A DNA stretch of 64,000 bases from Arthrobacter sp. PM3 (GTDB lineage Bacteria > Actinomycetota > Actinomycetes > Actinomycetales > Micrococcaceae), in assembly GCF_003352915.1 (NCBI RefSeq), contig NZ_CP022314.1, positions 3,280,930-3,344,929 on the forward strand. The letters run 5' to 3'. Both the position numbers and the translations under genes were made by a program. Shown piece by piece: positions 20,074 through 29,979 of the stretch. The notes beneath the pieces were generated by a model. It had not been told where the DNA came from. It made no database searches and saw only the letters and a program-made list of their open reading frames with translations. Position 1 is the first letter of the stretch. Each line of letters begins with the position of its first letter.

Positions 20074-21414
20074 ATGGGGAGGGTGACCTCACCGCGCGCC
20101 TGGCTGATCTGGATCATCGGAGTCTTCGCCTACCTGGTGGCGGTCACCCAGCGCACCTCGTTCGGCGTCGTCGGACTGGAGGCCACTGAGCGGTTCCACG
20201 CAAGCGCCGCGGAAATCTCCTTCTTCACGGTCCTGCAGCTGCTGGTCTACGCCGCCCTGCAGATTCCGGTAGGCATCCTCGTGGACCGCTTCGGATCACG
20301 CGCCATGCTCGCCGGCGGGGCAGTCCTGATGGGGCTCGGCCAGCTGCAGCTGGCGTTCGCTGAAAACATCCCCGGCGGCGTGCTGGGCCGCGTGCTGGTC
20401 GGCGCCGGCGACGCCATGACGTTCATCTCCGTGATCCGGCTGATCCCCTTGTGGTTCGCCCCGGGGCGGGTGCCTCTCCTGACCCAGCTGACCGGCATGT
20501 CCGGCCAACTCGGCCAGCTCATCAGCGTCGTGCCGTTCGCGGTGATCCTGCACCTGGCGGGCTGGACTCCCGCTTTCCTGTCGCTGGCCGCCATGTCCGC
20601 CCTCGCCGTCGTCCTGGTCCTGGTGCTGCTCCAGGACCTCCCGCCTGGCCATCCCGCCCCGGAACCGTCGCAGGGGCTGCGGGCCACGGGCATCTCGCTC
20701 GGGCACGCATGGCGGCAGCCCGGGACCCGGCTCGGACTGTGGAGCCACTTCACGGTCCAGTTCAGCGGCACCGTGTTTGCGATGACATGGGGCTACCCTT
20801 TCCTGATTTCCGCCCAGGGCCTGGACCGGGGGACGGTGTCCGCGCTGATGGCTCTGTACGTGGCGTCCGCAATTGCCGCCGGGCCCCTTATGGGCAGCTT
20901 CGTTGCCCGCCACCCGCTCCGCCGCTCCACCATGGTCCTGCTGATTTCCGGGGCCACGGCGGTCGCCTGGGCGGCCGTGCTCCTGACGCCGGGGCGTTCC
21001 CCGCTGTGGCTGCTGGCCGGTCTCGTAGTGGTGCTGGCCATTGGCGGACCCGGCTCCATGATCGGCTTTGACTTTGCCAGGACGTTCAACCCGGCGCACC
21101 GCCTGGGCACCGCCACGGGGATCGTCAACGTGGGCGGCTTCATCGCCGCGCTCGTGTCCATCTACCTGATCGGGCTGGTCCTGGACGTCCTGTACTCGAC
21201 CGGGTTCTCCCGGGGCGAGCTCTACGGCCTGGATCCGTTCCGGGTGGCCCTCAGTGTGCAGTTCCTCCTGCTGGGTGGGGGAGCCGTCGCCATTCTCACG
21301 ACCCGGCGGAAGGTCCGGCGCCAGATGGCCGCCCAGGGTGTCACTGTTCCGCCGCTCCTGAAGTCCCTGGCCAAGCAGCGCCGGGTCGTCGCGGAACGCC
21401 GCCGCACGCCCTGA
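20074..21414 (+). CDS. MFS transporter
   Basis: A 446-aa, 12-TM major facilitator. VGILVDRFGSRAMLAGGAVLMGLGQ (landmark near residues 67-90) is the MFS motif A between TM2 and TM3, and a long central loop follows TM6. A GTG nine bases inside (20083, VTSPRAWLIW) is an alternative start; neither has a well-spaced ribosome-binding site. The gene is 27 bp behind the PAC2 gene and could share its transcript. The substrate cannot be inferred. Confidence 0.85.
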   Translation: MGRVTSPRAWLIWIIGVFAYLVAVTQRTSFGVVGLEATERFHASAAEISFFTVLQLLVYAALQIPVGILVDRFGSRAMLAGGAVLMGLGQLQLAFAENIPGGVLGRVLVGAGDAMTFISVIRLIPLWFAPGRVPLLTQLTGMSGQLGQLISVVPFAVILHLAGWTPAFLSLAAMSALAVVLVLVLLQDLPPGHPAPEPSQGLRATGISLGHAWRQPGTRLGLWSHFTVQFSGTVFAMTWGYPFLISAQGLDRGTVSALMALYVASAIAAGPLMGSFVARHPLRRSTMVLLISGATAVAWAAVLLTPGRSPLWLLAGLVVVLAIGGPGSMIGFDFARTFNPAHRLGTATGIVNVGGFIAALVSIYLIGLVLDVLYSTGFSRGELYGLDPFRVALSVQFLLLGGGAVAILTTRRKVRRQMAAQGVTVPPLLKSLAKQRRVVAERRRTP

Positions 21415-21525
21415 GCTGCTGGACGTACTGAGGGGCGGGCCGGGCGTGCTTCCCGCCGGCACTGGTTATCCACATAGCCCGGTCAACCACTAACGCCGGA
21501 CCTTCAGAGGCACGAAGCTGGCCTC

Positions 21526-22977
21526 ATGACAGATCCCCATCACCTGAAAATTACCGGCCCCGAAGACATCCTGGGCTTCATTCCCCACTCCCTGGGCTAC
21601 TGGCCCGAAAACAGCCTTGTCGCCATGACGCTGCAAGGCAAGCGGCTCGGAGCTACGCTGCGGGTCGACCTCCCCGGGCCCGGCGGGGCCACCGCCGGCG
21701 CCGCGGACGGTGCCCGCAGGAAGGAAGAGGGCCCTTCGGCCCGGGGACGCGCCAGCGCTGTCCGCAAACCCCGACCGGGATCGGGGCAGGACGACACGCT
21801 GGCCGGCTACGCCCGGAGCGTCGTGTCCTATCTGCAGGCCGACGACGCCGCCAACGGGACGCTGCTGGCCATCTTCACCGCCGCCGGCCCGACGGGCGCC
21901 GGGTCCGGGGACACGGCATGGAGGGGGCTGCTCAAAGAACTCGAGCTCGCCCTCGAGGCGGCCGGGATGCCCGTGCGGGATGCCTGGATTGTGGGCGCCG
22001 AGTTCTGGTGCAGCGCCCACTGCAGCGATCCGGAGTGCTGTGCCCCGCCCGGTCGTCCGGTGGAAGAGATCAGGAACAGCAGAATGAATGCCGAGATGGT
22101 CTTCCGCGGCAGCAGCGTGGGAGCCGCGCCCGGCGCCGCGGACACCGTGCCGCTGCCGAGGCCGCCGGATCCCGCCGTCCGCGCGGCCGAGTTCGGCTGG
22201 ACGGCGCAATTTTCCGCGCGGCGCCGGGATCGGGCGCAATTCGCGCAGGTGCTTGACGTCTGGACGTCGGTCATACAGGCAGCGGCGGGTCAGCCGCCGG
22301 ACCTGCCGCCGGAGCTGAGCGGCTACTTGCGGGCCAGCCTTTGTATTCCGTCATGGCGGGACGCCGTGATCGTGATGGCGGCAGCAGGCCGGGCGGCAGC
22401 CGAACGCGGTGCTGAAGACTTCGGCATGTTCGACCCGGATTCCGACGCCGGGAACGGAGCCAGGCCCGGAGCCCGGACCGCGACCAAGCGGCTCGCCGCC
22501 CCGGCTATCCCGGACCCGCCCGTCCCTGTTCCGCCGGTCCCGGCCCCGGCTTTCCCGAACCCGGCGGCCCCGGAAGCCCCCGCTCACACGGCAGCACCGG
22601 TGTCCGCACCCGATCCGCCCGGTACAACGCCCGGTGAGGGTGCCGGCACGGTCCCGGGCTACGGAGAGGTCTTGCTCGGACTGGCACCGTCAGTCCCGGA
22701 TTGGGAGATGATGGGCGCGCTCGAGTGCGTCCTGAGGGGGTTGGGCAACCCCGACGGAGGAGAAGCAACGGCCGCCGCCGTGACGGTGCGTGGCTGGATC
22801 GAATGGTGCCGTGGCCGGGGCTCGTACGCCGATGCCCTCTACCGGCAGGTCCTGCAGGGCCGCCCGGGCTACAGGCTGGCGGAACTGCTCGCCGAGCTGG
22901 GCCGGCGCGGCACCCTCTGCGGCTGGGCGGCCAGGCGGGAGGCGGCCTGGCAAAAATTTGCACCCGACGCGGCGTGA
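21526..22977 (+). CDS. DUF4192-family protein
   Basis: A 483-aa cytosolic protein. The N-terminus (ITGPEDILGFIPHSLGYWP, residues ~8-26, then SLVAMTLQGKRLGATLRVDL) is the defining DUF4192 motif, and the C-terminal part (LYRQVLQGRPGYRLAELLAEL) is also typical. Residues ~325-375 form a Pro/Ala linker. The family is restricted largely to Actinobacteria and has no known function. The gene is monocistronic and precedes the sigma factor gene. Confidence 0.88.
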   Translation: MTDPHHLKITGPEDILGFIPHSLGYWPENSLVAMTLQGKRLGATLRVDLPGPGGATAGAADGARRKEEGPSARGRASAVRKPRPGSGQDDTLAGYARSVVSYLQADDAANGTLLAIFTAAGPTGAGSGDTAWRGLLKELELALEAAGMPVRDAWIVGAEFWCSAHCSDPECCAPPGRPVEEIRNSRMNAEMVFRGSSVGAAPGAADTVPLPRPPDPAVRAAEFGWTAQFSARRRDRAQFAQVLDVWTSVIQAAAGQPPDLPPELSGYLRASLCIPSWRDAVIVMAAAGRAAAERGAEDFGMFDPDSDAGNGARPGARTATKRLAAPAIPDPPVPVPPVPAPAFPNPAAPEAPAHTAAPVSAPDPPGTTPGEGAGTVPGYGEVLLGLAPSVPDWEMMGALECVLRGLGNPDGGEATAAAVTVRGWIEWCRGRGSYADALYRQVLQGRPGYRLAELLAELGRRGTLCGWAARREAAWQKFAPDAA

Positions 22978-23178
22978 GAATCCGCCGCAATATGGGTGGA
23001 CCGTCGCCACGAAAGGCGCCGGAAGGCAAAAGCGTGAGACACTAGTTGCCGAGACCCGGTTGGGTCCGTGTATCAAGTGCCTGCAATGTGCCTCGGAATC
23101 GGGGAACATTCCGGCCGCCCCAGCAGTTCTACTAAGTGGCTCTGCTGGGCGTGGTTGCACCTGATGTGACACACGGAC

Positions 23179-23208
23179 TTGACAGGGTCATAGTGGTGTT
23201 GCCCGTAT
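23179..23208 (+). promoter_or_regulatory. Candidate promoter of the primary sigma factor gene
   Basis: A perfect TTGACA at 23179-23184 is followed after an 18-base spacer by CCGTAT, a weak -10. If used, it overlaps the upstream ATG at 23207, which supports initiation at the GTG at 23243. Confidence 0.4.
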
Positions 23209-23242
23209 GGCGATCCGCAGACCGCAGCTAGAAAGGTTTTCA

Positions 23243-24583
23243 GTGACCCCGTCTTCCGCGAAGAAGGAACCCGCCGACCAGGCCGAAATGTCCCCCGAGG
23301 AGAAGAAGGCGGCGACCAGCGCCAAGCGCGCCGCCACGCGTGCAGCCAACAAGGCTGCCTCCGCCGGGGGTGGCGCCGTAACCGGAGCCGCCAAGCCTGA
23401 GCCCAAGAAGCGCGGGCCGAAGCCCGGCGCCAAAGCGGCGGCTGAAGCCGCCGGCAAGTCAGCCAGTGACCATGACGACGATGACGATGTCGAGGTCGAC
23501 GAGGACCTTGACGACATCACCCCCGATGCCGCCGAGCTCAGCGATGACGCCGAAGGCGAAGCTGAAGGGGAGGACGTCCCTGAGAAGGCCGCAGCGGCCA
23601 CCGGCTCCGGCTTTGTGTACTCCGACGCCGACGACGACGACGCCCCCGTGCAGCAGGTCATGTCCGCCGGCGCTACCGCCGACCCCGTCAAGGATTACCT
23701 GAAGCAGATCGGCAAGGTCGCCCTGCTGAACGCAGAGCAGGAAGTGGACCTGGCCCTGCGGATTGAGGCCGGCCTGTTCGCCGAGGAGAAGATCGCGGCC
23801 GACGACGGCACGATGGATCCGAAGCTCAAGCGCGAGCTCGAATTCGTCATCCACGACGGCAAGCGCGCCAAGAACCACCTGCTCGAGGCCAACCTTCGCC
23901 TCGTGGTCTCGCTGGCCAAGCGCTACACCGGCCGCGGCATGCTGTTCCTGGACCTGATCCAGGAAGGCAACCTGGGCCTGATCCGTGCGGTCGAGAAGTT
24001 CGATTACACCAAGGGCTTCAAGTTCTCCACCTACGCCACGTGGTGGATCCGCCAGGCGATCACCCGTGCCATGGCCGATCAGGCCCGCACTATCCGCATC
24101 CCGGTGCACATGGTGGAAGTCATCAACAAACTGGCCCGTGTCCAGCGCCAGATGCTGCAGGACCTTGGCCGCGAACCCACGCCCGAGGAGCTTGCCCTCG
24201 AGCTGGACATGACCCCGGAAAAGGTCGTCGAAGTCCAGAAGTACGGCCGCGAGCCCATCTCGCTGCACACCCCCCTCGGCGAGGACGGCGACTCCGAGTT
24301 CGGTGACCTCATCGAAGACTCCGAAGCCGTTGTGCCCGCGGATGCCGTGAGCTTCACCCTGCTGCAGGAACAGTTGCACTCGGTGCTGGACACGTTGTCC
24401 GAGCGCGAAGCCGGCGTGGTCGCCATGCGCTTCGGCCTCACCGACGGACAGCCGAAGACTTTAGACGAAATCGGCAAGGTCTACGGTGTGACGCGCGAGC
24501 GCATCCGCCAGATCGAATCCAAGACCATGTCCAAGCTGCGTCACCCGTCGCGCTCCCAGGTCCTGCGCGACTATCTGGACTAA
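23243..24583 (+). CDS. sigA: Primary RNA polymerase sigma factor (SigA/HrdB/RpoD)
   Basis: A 446-aa group 1 sigma-70. A Lys/Ala-rich then Asp/Glu-rich N-terminal extension (~1-150) is followed by region 1.2 ([20 protein letters not shown]), region 2 ([20 protein letters not shown] and [13 protein letters not shown], the -10 and melting residues), region 3 and region 4.2 ([20 protein letters not shown]). GTG 23243 with GAAAGG 6 bases upstream is preferred to ATG 23207, which adds 12 residues and lacks a ribosome-binding site. A strong hairpin follows the stop. The sigma factor gene with parE nearby is a conserved actinobacterial arrangement. Confidence 0.95.
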   Translation: MTPSSAKKEPADQAEMSPEEKKAATSAKRAATRAANKAASAGGGAVTGAAKPEPKKRGPKPGAKAAAEAAGKSASDHDDDDDVEVDEDLDDITPDAAELSDDAEGEAEGEDVPEKAAAATGSGFVYSDADDDDAPVQQVMSAGATADPVKDYLKQIGKVALLNAEQEVDLALRIEAGLFAEEKIAADDGTMDPKLKRELEFVIHDGKRAKNHLLEANLRLVVSLAKRYTGRGMLFLDLIQEGNLGLIRAVEKFDYTKGFKFSTYATWWIRQAITRAMADQARTIRIPVHMVEVINKLARVQRQMLQDLGREPTPEELALELDMTPEKVVEVQKYGREPISLHTPLGEDGDSEFGDLIEDSEAVVPADAVSFTLLQEQLHSVLDTLSEREAGVVAMRFGLTDGQPKTLDEIGKVYGVTRERIRQIESKTMSKLRHPSRSQVLRDYLD

Positions 24584-24600
24584 GCCCCAAGCACACCACA

Positions 24601-24659
24601 ACGCGGGGTCATTTCCCGCCCATCCGGACCATCGGAATGGGCGGGAAATGACCCCGCGT
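24601..24659 (+). terminator. Terminator hairpin of the sigma factor gene
   Basis: A perfect 23-bp inverted repeat (24601-24623 with 24637-24659), with a 13-base loop and TGGTTTTA downstream, starts 17 bp after the stop. Confidence 0.85.
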
Positions 24660-24683
24660 TGGTTTTACGTCGGTGTTAACAGC

Positions 24684-24722
24684 AGCAGGGCCCCTTCCGA
24701 TGAATTCGGAAGGGGCCCTGCT
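24684..24722 (-). terminator. Terminator hairpin of the DUF7455 gene
   Basis: A perfect 17-bp stem (24684-24700 with 24706-24722) and 5-base loop lie 32 bp beyond the minus-strand stop. With the preceding hairpin it separates two convergent genes. Confidence 0.8.
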
Positions 24723-24754
24723 TGGTGGTCTCTGGTCGCTGGGACCGGCGCGGC

Positions 24755-24976
24755 CTAGTCGACCGGAACCGGAGCCTTCTCGTGAAGGCGGTCGGTCTCG
24801 TCGTGCCAGTCTGAGCTGAGCGGCTTGAGGGTCGGTTCTACGGCGCGCGCGTGGTGGCCGCAGAAAAGAAGCTCGCCGCCGGAGGCTCCGAGAACAACCC
24901 GGACATATGCCTGTGCTCCGCAACGGTCGCAACGGTCTGCGGCGGTCAGTGTGCGGTCCGCAACTGCTGTTGTCAT
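24755..24976 (-). CDS. Small zinc-ribbon-like protein (DUF7455 type)
   Basis: A 73-aa protein with CDRCGAQAYV (residues ~16-25) and LLFCGHHARA (~36-45). The Cys-x2-Cys and Cys-x-His-His groups look like a treble-clef or ribbon zinc site. A perfect AAGGAGG ribosome-binding site stands 6 bases before the ATG, and an AT-rich TATATAGGTATACC stretch upstream may hold the -10 box. It sits between the primary sigma factor and parE, where a small protein of this kind is regularly found in Actinobacteria. Its function is unknown; a nucleic-acid or polymerase partner is only a guess. Confidence 0.8.
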   Translation of the reverse strand: MTTAVADRTLTAADRCDRCGAQAYVRVVLGASGGELLFCGHHARAVEPTLKPLSSDWHDETDRLHEKAPVPVD

Positions 24977-25225
24977 GTTCGGCCTCCTTAGTAGATCGGT
25001 ATACCTATATAACCAGCATTCGTGGCCAAACCATGGCAGGGATGGCTCACTTTCGCTGTCCGCGTATCACGTCTCAGTAACGGCGGAGCCCCGGAGGGCC
25101 GCTGCGGGGAGTGGCAAACCGGCGACGGCGCAGAACCCGACTAACCTAGGAGGAGCGTCAAATACTGTGACGGCCCGCGGCGCAGGCTGCAGGGCCCGTC
25201 CCGATCCCTAAGGAGTTCACGGCCC

Positions 25226-27334
25226 GTGGCACCCAGTTCTGATTACACCGCCCGGCACCTTTCCGTGCTGGAGGGCCTCGAGGCCGTCCGTAAGCGCCCG
25301 GGCATGTACATCGGCTCCACGGACTCCCGCGGACTCATGCACTGCCTCTGGGAGATCATCGACAACTCGGTGGACGAGGCCCTCGCCGGATTCGGCCACG
25401 ACATCAAAATCATCCTGCACGCGGACAATTCAGTGGAAATCCACGACGACGGCCGCGGCATCCCCGTGGACGTCGAACCGAAAACCGGGCTCACCGGGGT
25501 CGAGGTCGTCTTCACCAAGCTGCATGCCGGCGGCAAGTTCGGCGGCGGCTCCTACACGGCGTCGGGCGGTCTGCACGGCGTGGGCGCCTCCGTGGTGAAC
25601 GCCCTGTCCGCCCGGCTCGACGTCGAGGTGGACCGCGGCGGCAAGGTCTACAAGATGTCGTTCCGCCGGGGTGAGCCGGGCCGGTTCAAGGATCCGGGCA
25701 CCAAGCCCGACCCGGGTGCCGCCTTTGAACCGTTCGTGGACGGCTCGGTGCTCGACGTCGTCGGCAAGGCCAAGCGCGGAGTCACCGGAACCCGGATCCG
25801 TTACTGGGCCGACCGGCAGATCTTCACGCCCGACGCCAAATTCTCCTACGAAGACCTCACCGGGCGCGCCCGGCAGACCTCGTTCCTGGTTCCGGGCCTC
25901 AAGCTCACGGTCCGGGACGAACGCCGGGTGCCCGGCACTCCCGGCGAATCCGGACCGCATGAAGAGGTGTTCCACCACGACGGCGGCATCTCCGAGTTTG
26001 TCGACTTCCTCGCCGCCGACCCCGCAGTCACCGACATCTGGCGCCTGCACGGAGCCGGAAAGTTCAAGGAAACGGTGCCCGTGCTCGACGACCGCGGCCA
26101 CAGCCAGCTCGCCGAGGTCGAACGCGACTGCGAAGTCGACGTCGCCCTGCGCTGGGGGATCGGCTACGACAGCACGGTCCGCAGCTTCGTCAACATCATT
26201 TCCACGCCCAAGGGCGGCACCCACCAGTCCGGCTTCGAACAGGCCCTGCTCAAAACCTTCCGCAAGGCCGTGGAAACCAATGCCCGCAAGCTCAAAGCAG
26301 GCAACGACAAAATCGAAAAAGACGACATCTTCGCCGGGCTCACGGCCGTCCTGACCGTCCGGCTCGCCGAACCGCAGTTCGAAGGCCAGACCAAGGAGAT
26401 CCTGGGCACGTCGGCGGTGCGGGCGATCGTGGCCAAGGTGGTGGAGCACGAGATTACGGCGAAGCTGAACTCCTCCAACCGCAACGACAAGGCCCAGTCC
26501 GCTCTGCTGCTGGAGAAGGTCGTCAGCGAGATGAAGTCCCGCATCTCGGCCCGCGTCCACAAGGAAACCCAGCGCCGCAAGAACGCGCTGGAAACTTCCT
26601 CGATGCCCACCAAACTGGCCGACTGCCGCACGGACGACGTCGCCCGCTCCGAACTGTTCATCGTCGAAGGCGACTCCGCGCTTGGCACCGCCAAGCTCGC
26701 GCGTTCCTCCGATTTCCAGGCACTCCTGCCGATCCGCGGCAAGATCCTCAACGTCCAGAAGGCATCCGTGGGGGACATGCTCTCCAACGCCGAGTGCGCG
26801 GCCCTGATCCAGGTGGTGGGCGCCGGATCGGGCCGGACCTTCGACATCAGTGCGGCCCGGTACGGCAAGGTGATCCTGATGACCGACGCCGACGTCGACG
26901 GCGCCCACATCCGCACGCTGCTCCTGACGCTCTTCTTCCGCTACATGCGCCCGATGATCGACGAGGGCCGCGTCTTCGCCGCCGTCCCGCCGTTGCACCG
27001 GGTGGAGGTCATCAACGCCGGCCAGAAGGCCAACGAAATGATCTATACCTACTCCGAAGCCGAACTCCATGTCCTGCTGGCGCGGCTCGCCAAGGAAGGC
27101 AAGCGCTACAAGGAACCGATCCAGCGCTACAAGGGCCTGGGCGAGATGGACGCCGAACAGCTGGCCGAAACCACCATGGACCCGCGGCACCGGACACTGC
27201 GCAAGGTCGGAATCGAGAACGCCAAACAGGCCGAGGAAATCTTCGACCTCCTCATGGGCTCAGACGTGGCGCCGCGCAAGGACTTCATCGTCGCCGGCGC
27301 CGCAAGCCTGGACCGGGAACGCATCGACGCCTGA
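25226..27334 (+). CDS. parE: DNA topoisomerase IV subunit B (ParE)
   Basis: A 702-aa type IIA topoisomerase ATPase subunit. The GHKL ATPase domain shows EIIDNSVDEALAG (Asn and Glu ligands), DDGRGIPVD and GLHGVGASVVNALS. The Toprim domain shows EGDSALGTAK and the metal triad DADVDGAHI. KRPGMYIGST near residue 25 and the C-terminal QRYKGLGEM are family hallmarks. Start GTG 25226 follows AAGGAG. Assignment to ParE rather than GyrB rests on its distance from any gyrA or recF-dnaA context, its neighbourhood (sigA) and the matching parC at 42.4-44.9 kb. A GyrB identity is the alternative. Confidence 0.88.
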   Translation: MAPSSDYTARHLSVLEGLEAVRKRPGMYIGSTDSRGLMHCLWEIIDNSVDEALAGFGHDIKIILHADNSVEIHDDGRGIPVDVEPKTGLTGVEVVFTKLHAGGKFGGGSYTASGGLHGVGASVVNALSARLDVEVDRGGKVYKMSFRRGEPGRFKDPGTKPDPGAAFEPFVDGSVLDVVGKAKRGVTGTRIRYWADRQIFTPDAKFSYEDLTGRARQTSFLVPGLKLTVRDERRVPGTPGESGPHEEVFHHDGGISEFVDFLAADPAVTDIWRLHGAGKFKETVPVLDDRGHSQLAEVERDCEVDVALRWGIGYDSTVRSFVNIISTPKGGTHQSGFEQALLKTFRKAVETNARKLKAGNDKIEKDDIFAGLTAVLTVRLAEPQFEGQTKEILGTSAVRAIVAKVVEHEITAKLNSSNRNDKAQSALLLEKVVSEMKSRISARVHKETQRRKNALETSSMPTKLADCRTDDVARSELFIVEGDSALGTAKLARSSDFQALLPIRGKILNVQKASVGDMLSNAECAALIQVVGAGSGRTFDISAARYGKVILMTDADVDGAHIRTLLLTLFFRYMRPMIDEGRVFAAVPPLHRVEVINAGQKANEMIYTYSEAELHVLLARLAKEGKRYKEPIQRYKGLGEMDAEQLAETTMDPRHRTLRKVGIENAKQAEEIFDLLMGSDVAPRKDFIVAGAASLDRERIDA

Positions 27335-27447
27335 CCTCCGGCGGGGAGACCCAACCTCTCCCCAAGGTGTATCCGATAGTTTCGTCTCACCGATGTGGGC
27401 ACCAACGCCCCGGTTTCGGATCCGCAGCCGAAGTCCAGGAGACCCCT

Positions 27448-28968
27448 ATGAAGCAACGCCGGAATATCCGCCGCGCGGCCATCGCCGCCTCGATCGGATT
27501 GGCGGCCGGCTTTGCGCCGCCCGCCCTTGCTGACAACGGTACAAACACGGCACCCTTGCGTGCCGCCGTGTCGGCCACGAACATCATGAACCACCTCGCG
27601 TCCCTCCAATCCATCGCCAACGCCAACGGCGGCACCCGCGCCGCCAGCACCCCGGGCTATGAAGCCTCCGCCGCGTACATTGAAAGCAAACTGCGCGCCG
27701 CCGGCTACAGTCCGGTCCGCCAGCAGTTCACGTACGACCGCTACGACTTCACCTCGGCGTCACTGGAGCGCGTCTCGCCCAATCCCACGTCGTACACCTA
27801 CGGCGACGGGTTCCTGGACATGTCCTACTCGGGTGCCGGCGAAGTCACCGCCGCGCTGACCGCCGTCGATATCAACCTGGCCGGCGACCGCGCCTCGACC
27901 AGCGGGTGCGAAGCGGGCGACTTCGCCGGGTTTGCTCCGGGAAACATCGCGCTGATCCAGCGCGGCACCTGCACGTTCCGGATCAAGGTCGACAATGCGG
28001 CCGCGGCCGGGGCCTCCGGGGTGATCGTTTTCAACCAGGGGAACGTGGTCCCGGGAGATGACCGGTTCGGCCTGTTCGGGGGCACCCTTGACCTGCCCCA
28101 GGCTGCCATCCCCGCCGTCAGCACCGGCTTCGCCACCGGCGCCGAACTCGCCGGGCTCAGCAACGTGGTGATGCACCTCGCCGTCGACGCCGCCGTGAAG
28201 CCGATCAGCTCCTTCAACATCCTGGCCGACACGTCGGGCCGGGCCGACCGCACCGTGGTGGCGGGCGCGCACCTGGACTCGGTGGCCGAGGGCCCCGGCA
28301 TCAACGACAACGGTTCGGGATCGGCCGCGATCCTCGAAACCGCAGTCCAGATGAAGGCCCTGGGCACCGTACCGGTCAACCGGGTCCGCTTCGCCTTCTG
28401 GGGCGGGGAAGAGGACGGCCTGATCGGTTCCGGGTACTACGCCTCCCAGCTCACGGCCCGCCAGGTCAAGGAGCACGCGGTGAACCTCAACTTCGACATG
28501 GTCGGCTCGCCCAACTTCGTCCGCTATGTCTACGACGGCGACGGCTCCGCTTTCGGGGTGAAGGGTCCCAACGGCTCCGCCCTGGTGGAGAAGGTCTTCC
28601 TGGACTACTTCAAGTCCCAGAACCTGCCGGTCGTTGCCACGGAGTTCGACGGACGGTCCGACTACGCCGGCTTCATCGACAGCGGCATCCCGGCCGGCGG
28701 ACTGTTCACGGGCGCCGAGGGGCTTAAGACGGCCGGGGAAGCGGCAGTCTTTGGCGGAACGGCCGGAGAGCCCTACGACGCCTGCTACCACGAAGCCTGC
28801 GACACCATCAACAACGTCAACACCACTGTGCTGGAGCAGATGGCCGACGCGATTGCCCATTCGACCCTCACCTTTGCCATGACCACCTCGGCTGTCAACG
28901 GCACGGCCAAGGGCAACGGGGCCGGCAACGTGGACCTCGAATACAAGGCCAACAAGCTGCTCAAGTAG
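27448..28968 (+). CDS. Secreted M28-family aminopeptidase with PA domain
   Basis: A 506-aa protein with a signal peptide (RRNIRRAAIAASIGLAAGFA then PALA-D, cleavage near residue 29). The zinc peptidase domain has ligands H275 and nearby Asp (AGAHLDSV), Asp of INDNGSG, Glu-Glu in WGGEEDG, Asp in NFDMVG and His in CYHEACD. A PA domain (~130-245, IALIQRGTCTFRIKVDNA) is inserted before the catalytic part. The closest known architecture is the Streptomyces-type secreted aminopeptidase, which releases N-terminal residues, often hydrophobic. It is monocistronic and converges on the M56 gene only 15 bp away. Confidence 0.92.
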   Translation: MKQRRNIRRAAIAASIGLAAGFAPPALADNGTNTAPLRAAVSATNIMNHLASLQSIANANGGTRAASTPGYEASAAYIESKLRAAGYSPVRQQFTYDRYDFTSASLERVSPNPTSYTYGDGFLDMSYSGAGEVTAALTAVDINLAGDRASTSGCEAGDFAGFAPGNIALIQRGTCTFRIKVDNAAAAGASGVIVFNQGNVVPGDDRFGLFGGTLDLPQAAIPAVSTGFATGAELAGLSNVVMHLAVDAAVKPISSFNILADTSGRADRTVVAGAHLDSVAEGPGINDNGSGSAAILETAVQMKALGTVPVNRVRFAFWGGEEDGLIGSGYYASQLTARQVKEHAVNLNFDMVGSPNFVRYVYDGDGSAFGVKGPNGSALVEKVFLDYFKSQNLPVVATEFDGRSDYAGFIDSGIPAGGLFTGAEGLKTAGEAAVFGGTAGEPYDACYHEACDTINNVNTTVLEQMADAIAHSTLTFAMTTSAVNGTAKGNGAGNVDLEYKANKLLK

Positions 28969-28983
28969 TCCGGGAGGACGGCC

Positions 28984-29973
28984 TTAGCCGAGCAGGCCCG
29001 GGACCAGGAGCAGGGCGGTGGGCACGGCCAGCAGCAGCACGCAGGCGGCCAGGACGGCGGCGCGCAGTGCCTCCGGAAGCGGCGGCTGCGGCGAGAGCAG
29101 GCGGCTGACGCGTGACGCCGTCGTACCGGCCGAGCCGGTGCCTCCCGTCGCTCCGGGCTGGCCCGGGTCGGTGTCGGGCAGGCCGGGTTCGCCGAAGGCC
29201 AGGCGCGTGGCCGGGGCGCCAGGGGAGCCGCTGGCCACTATGGCAATCGCCTTGATGAGGGTGGCTTTGCTTTCGGTCTTGAGGGCGACGTCGTCGGCGA
29301 GCATTTCGATCAGGGAGTTGACCGATTCCTGGGCCAGCTTCGTGGTGGGAAGCCACGGCAGGGCCTGGCGCCAAGCGGCGAAGGCCCAGAGCAGAAGGTG
29401 GTGGCGCTGGCTCAGGTGGGCGTTCTCGTGAATCAGCACGGCGCGCAGTTCAGCAGGTTCCAGCGCCGCCATCAGCCCGTCGGAGAGGACAGTGACGGAG
29501 CGGGCACCGCCGGGCAGGCAATAGGCCACGGGCGAGTCGACGTTGAGGACCACGGTGCCCGGGCCGTCAGCGGACGGGGAGGCAAGCAGGTCCAGCAGCT
29601 CGCGGTGGCGCCGGCGCTGCCGCTGGATCTTGTAGTAGGTCAGCAGCAGGGTGAACACGAGGTGGGCGGTCAGCAGGGCCGCGGCTGAGAGGGCGAAGAT
29701 ATGCCAGAAGCCCAGCTCCGTGGTGGGGGCATTGTTGAAAACCATCCCCGCCAGGGCGCGCAGGCCGGACAACAGGTTGTCGCCGATCGGTTCGAGCCCG
29801 TAGACCAGCATGGCGCCGATCATCGACAAGCCGCCGGCCAGGGCGATGGCCTGCCACAACAACATGGCCGTGAATGGGGAGCGCGCCGGCCACTGGGCAC
29901 GCGAAAGGAGGATAGGAACCGGCCACGCCAGTACTATCGCCAGGACCGCCAGAAAATATGAGGTCCAGAACAT
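28984..29973 (-). CDS. BlaR1/MecR1-like M56 membrane metallopeptidase
   Basis: A 329-aa protein with about four membrane segments and the cytoplasmic zinc-peptidase motif HENAH (H182, E183, H186) followed by a more distal Glu (SLIEMLADDVALK). It matches the peptidase half of BlaR1 but has no C-terminal penicillin-binding sensor domain, as in many actinobacterial M56 proteins. By analogy it should inactivate the cognate BlaI-type repressor, whose gene ends just 6 bp upstream. What it senses is unknown. Confidence 0.88.
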   Translation of the reverse strand: MFWTSYFLAVLAIVLAWPVPILLSRAQWPARSPFTAMLLWQAIALAGGLSMIGAMLVYGLEPIGDNLLSGLRALAGMVFNNAPTTELGFWHIFALSAAALLTAHLVFTLLLTYYKIQRQRRRHRELLDLLASPSADGPGTVVLNVDSPVAYCLPGGARSVTVLSDGLMAALEPAELRAVLIHENAHLSQRHHLLLWAFAAWRQALPWLPTTKLAQESVNSLIEMLADDVALKTESKATLIKAIAIVASGSPGAPATRLAFGEPGLPDTDPGQPGATGGTGSAGTTASRVSRLLSPQPPLPEALRAAVLAACVLLLAVPTALLLVPGLLG

Positions 29974-29979
29974 CGGGCG

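Noticed and set aside
26794..27447. Upstream extension of the M28 peptidase frame into parE
   Set aside because: It overlaps the conserved Toprim end of parE, and the signal peptide starts at ATG 27448.
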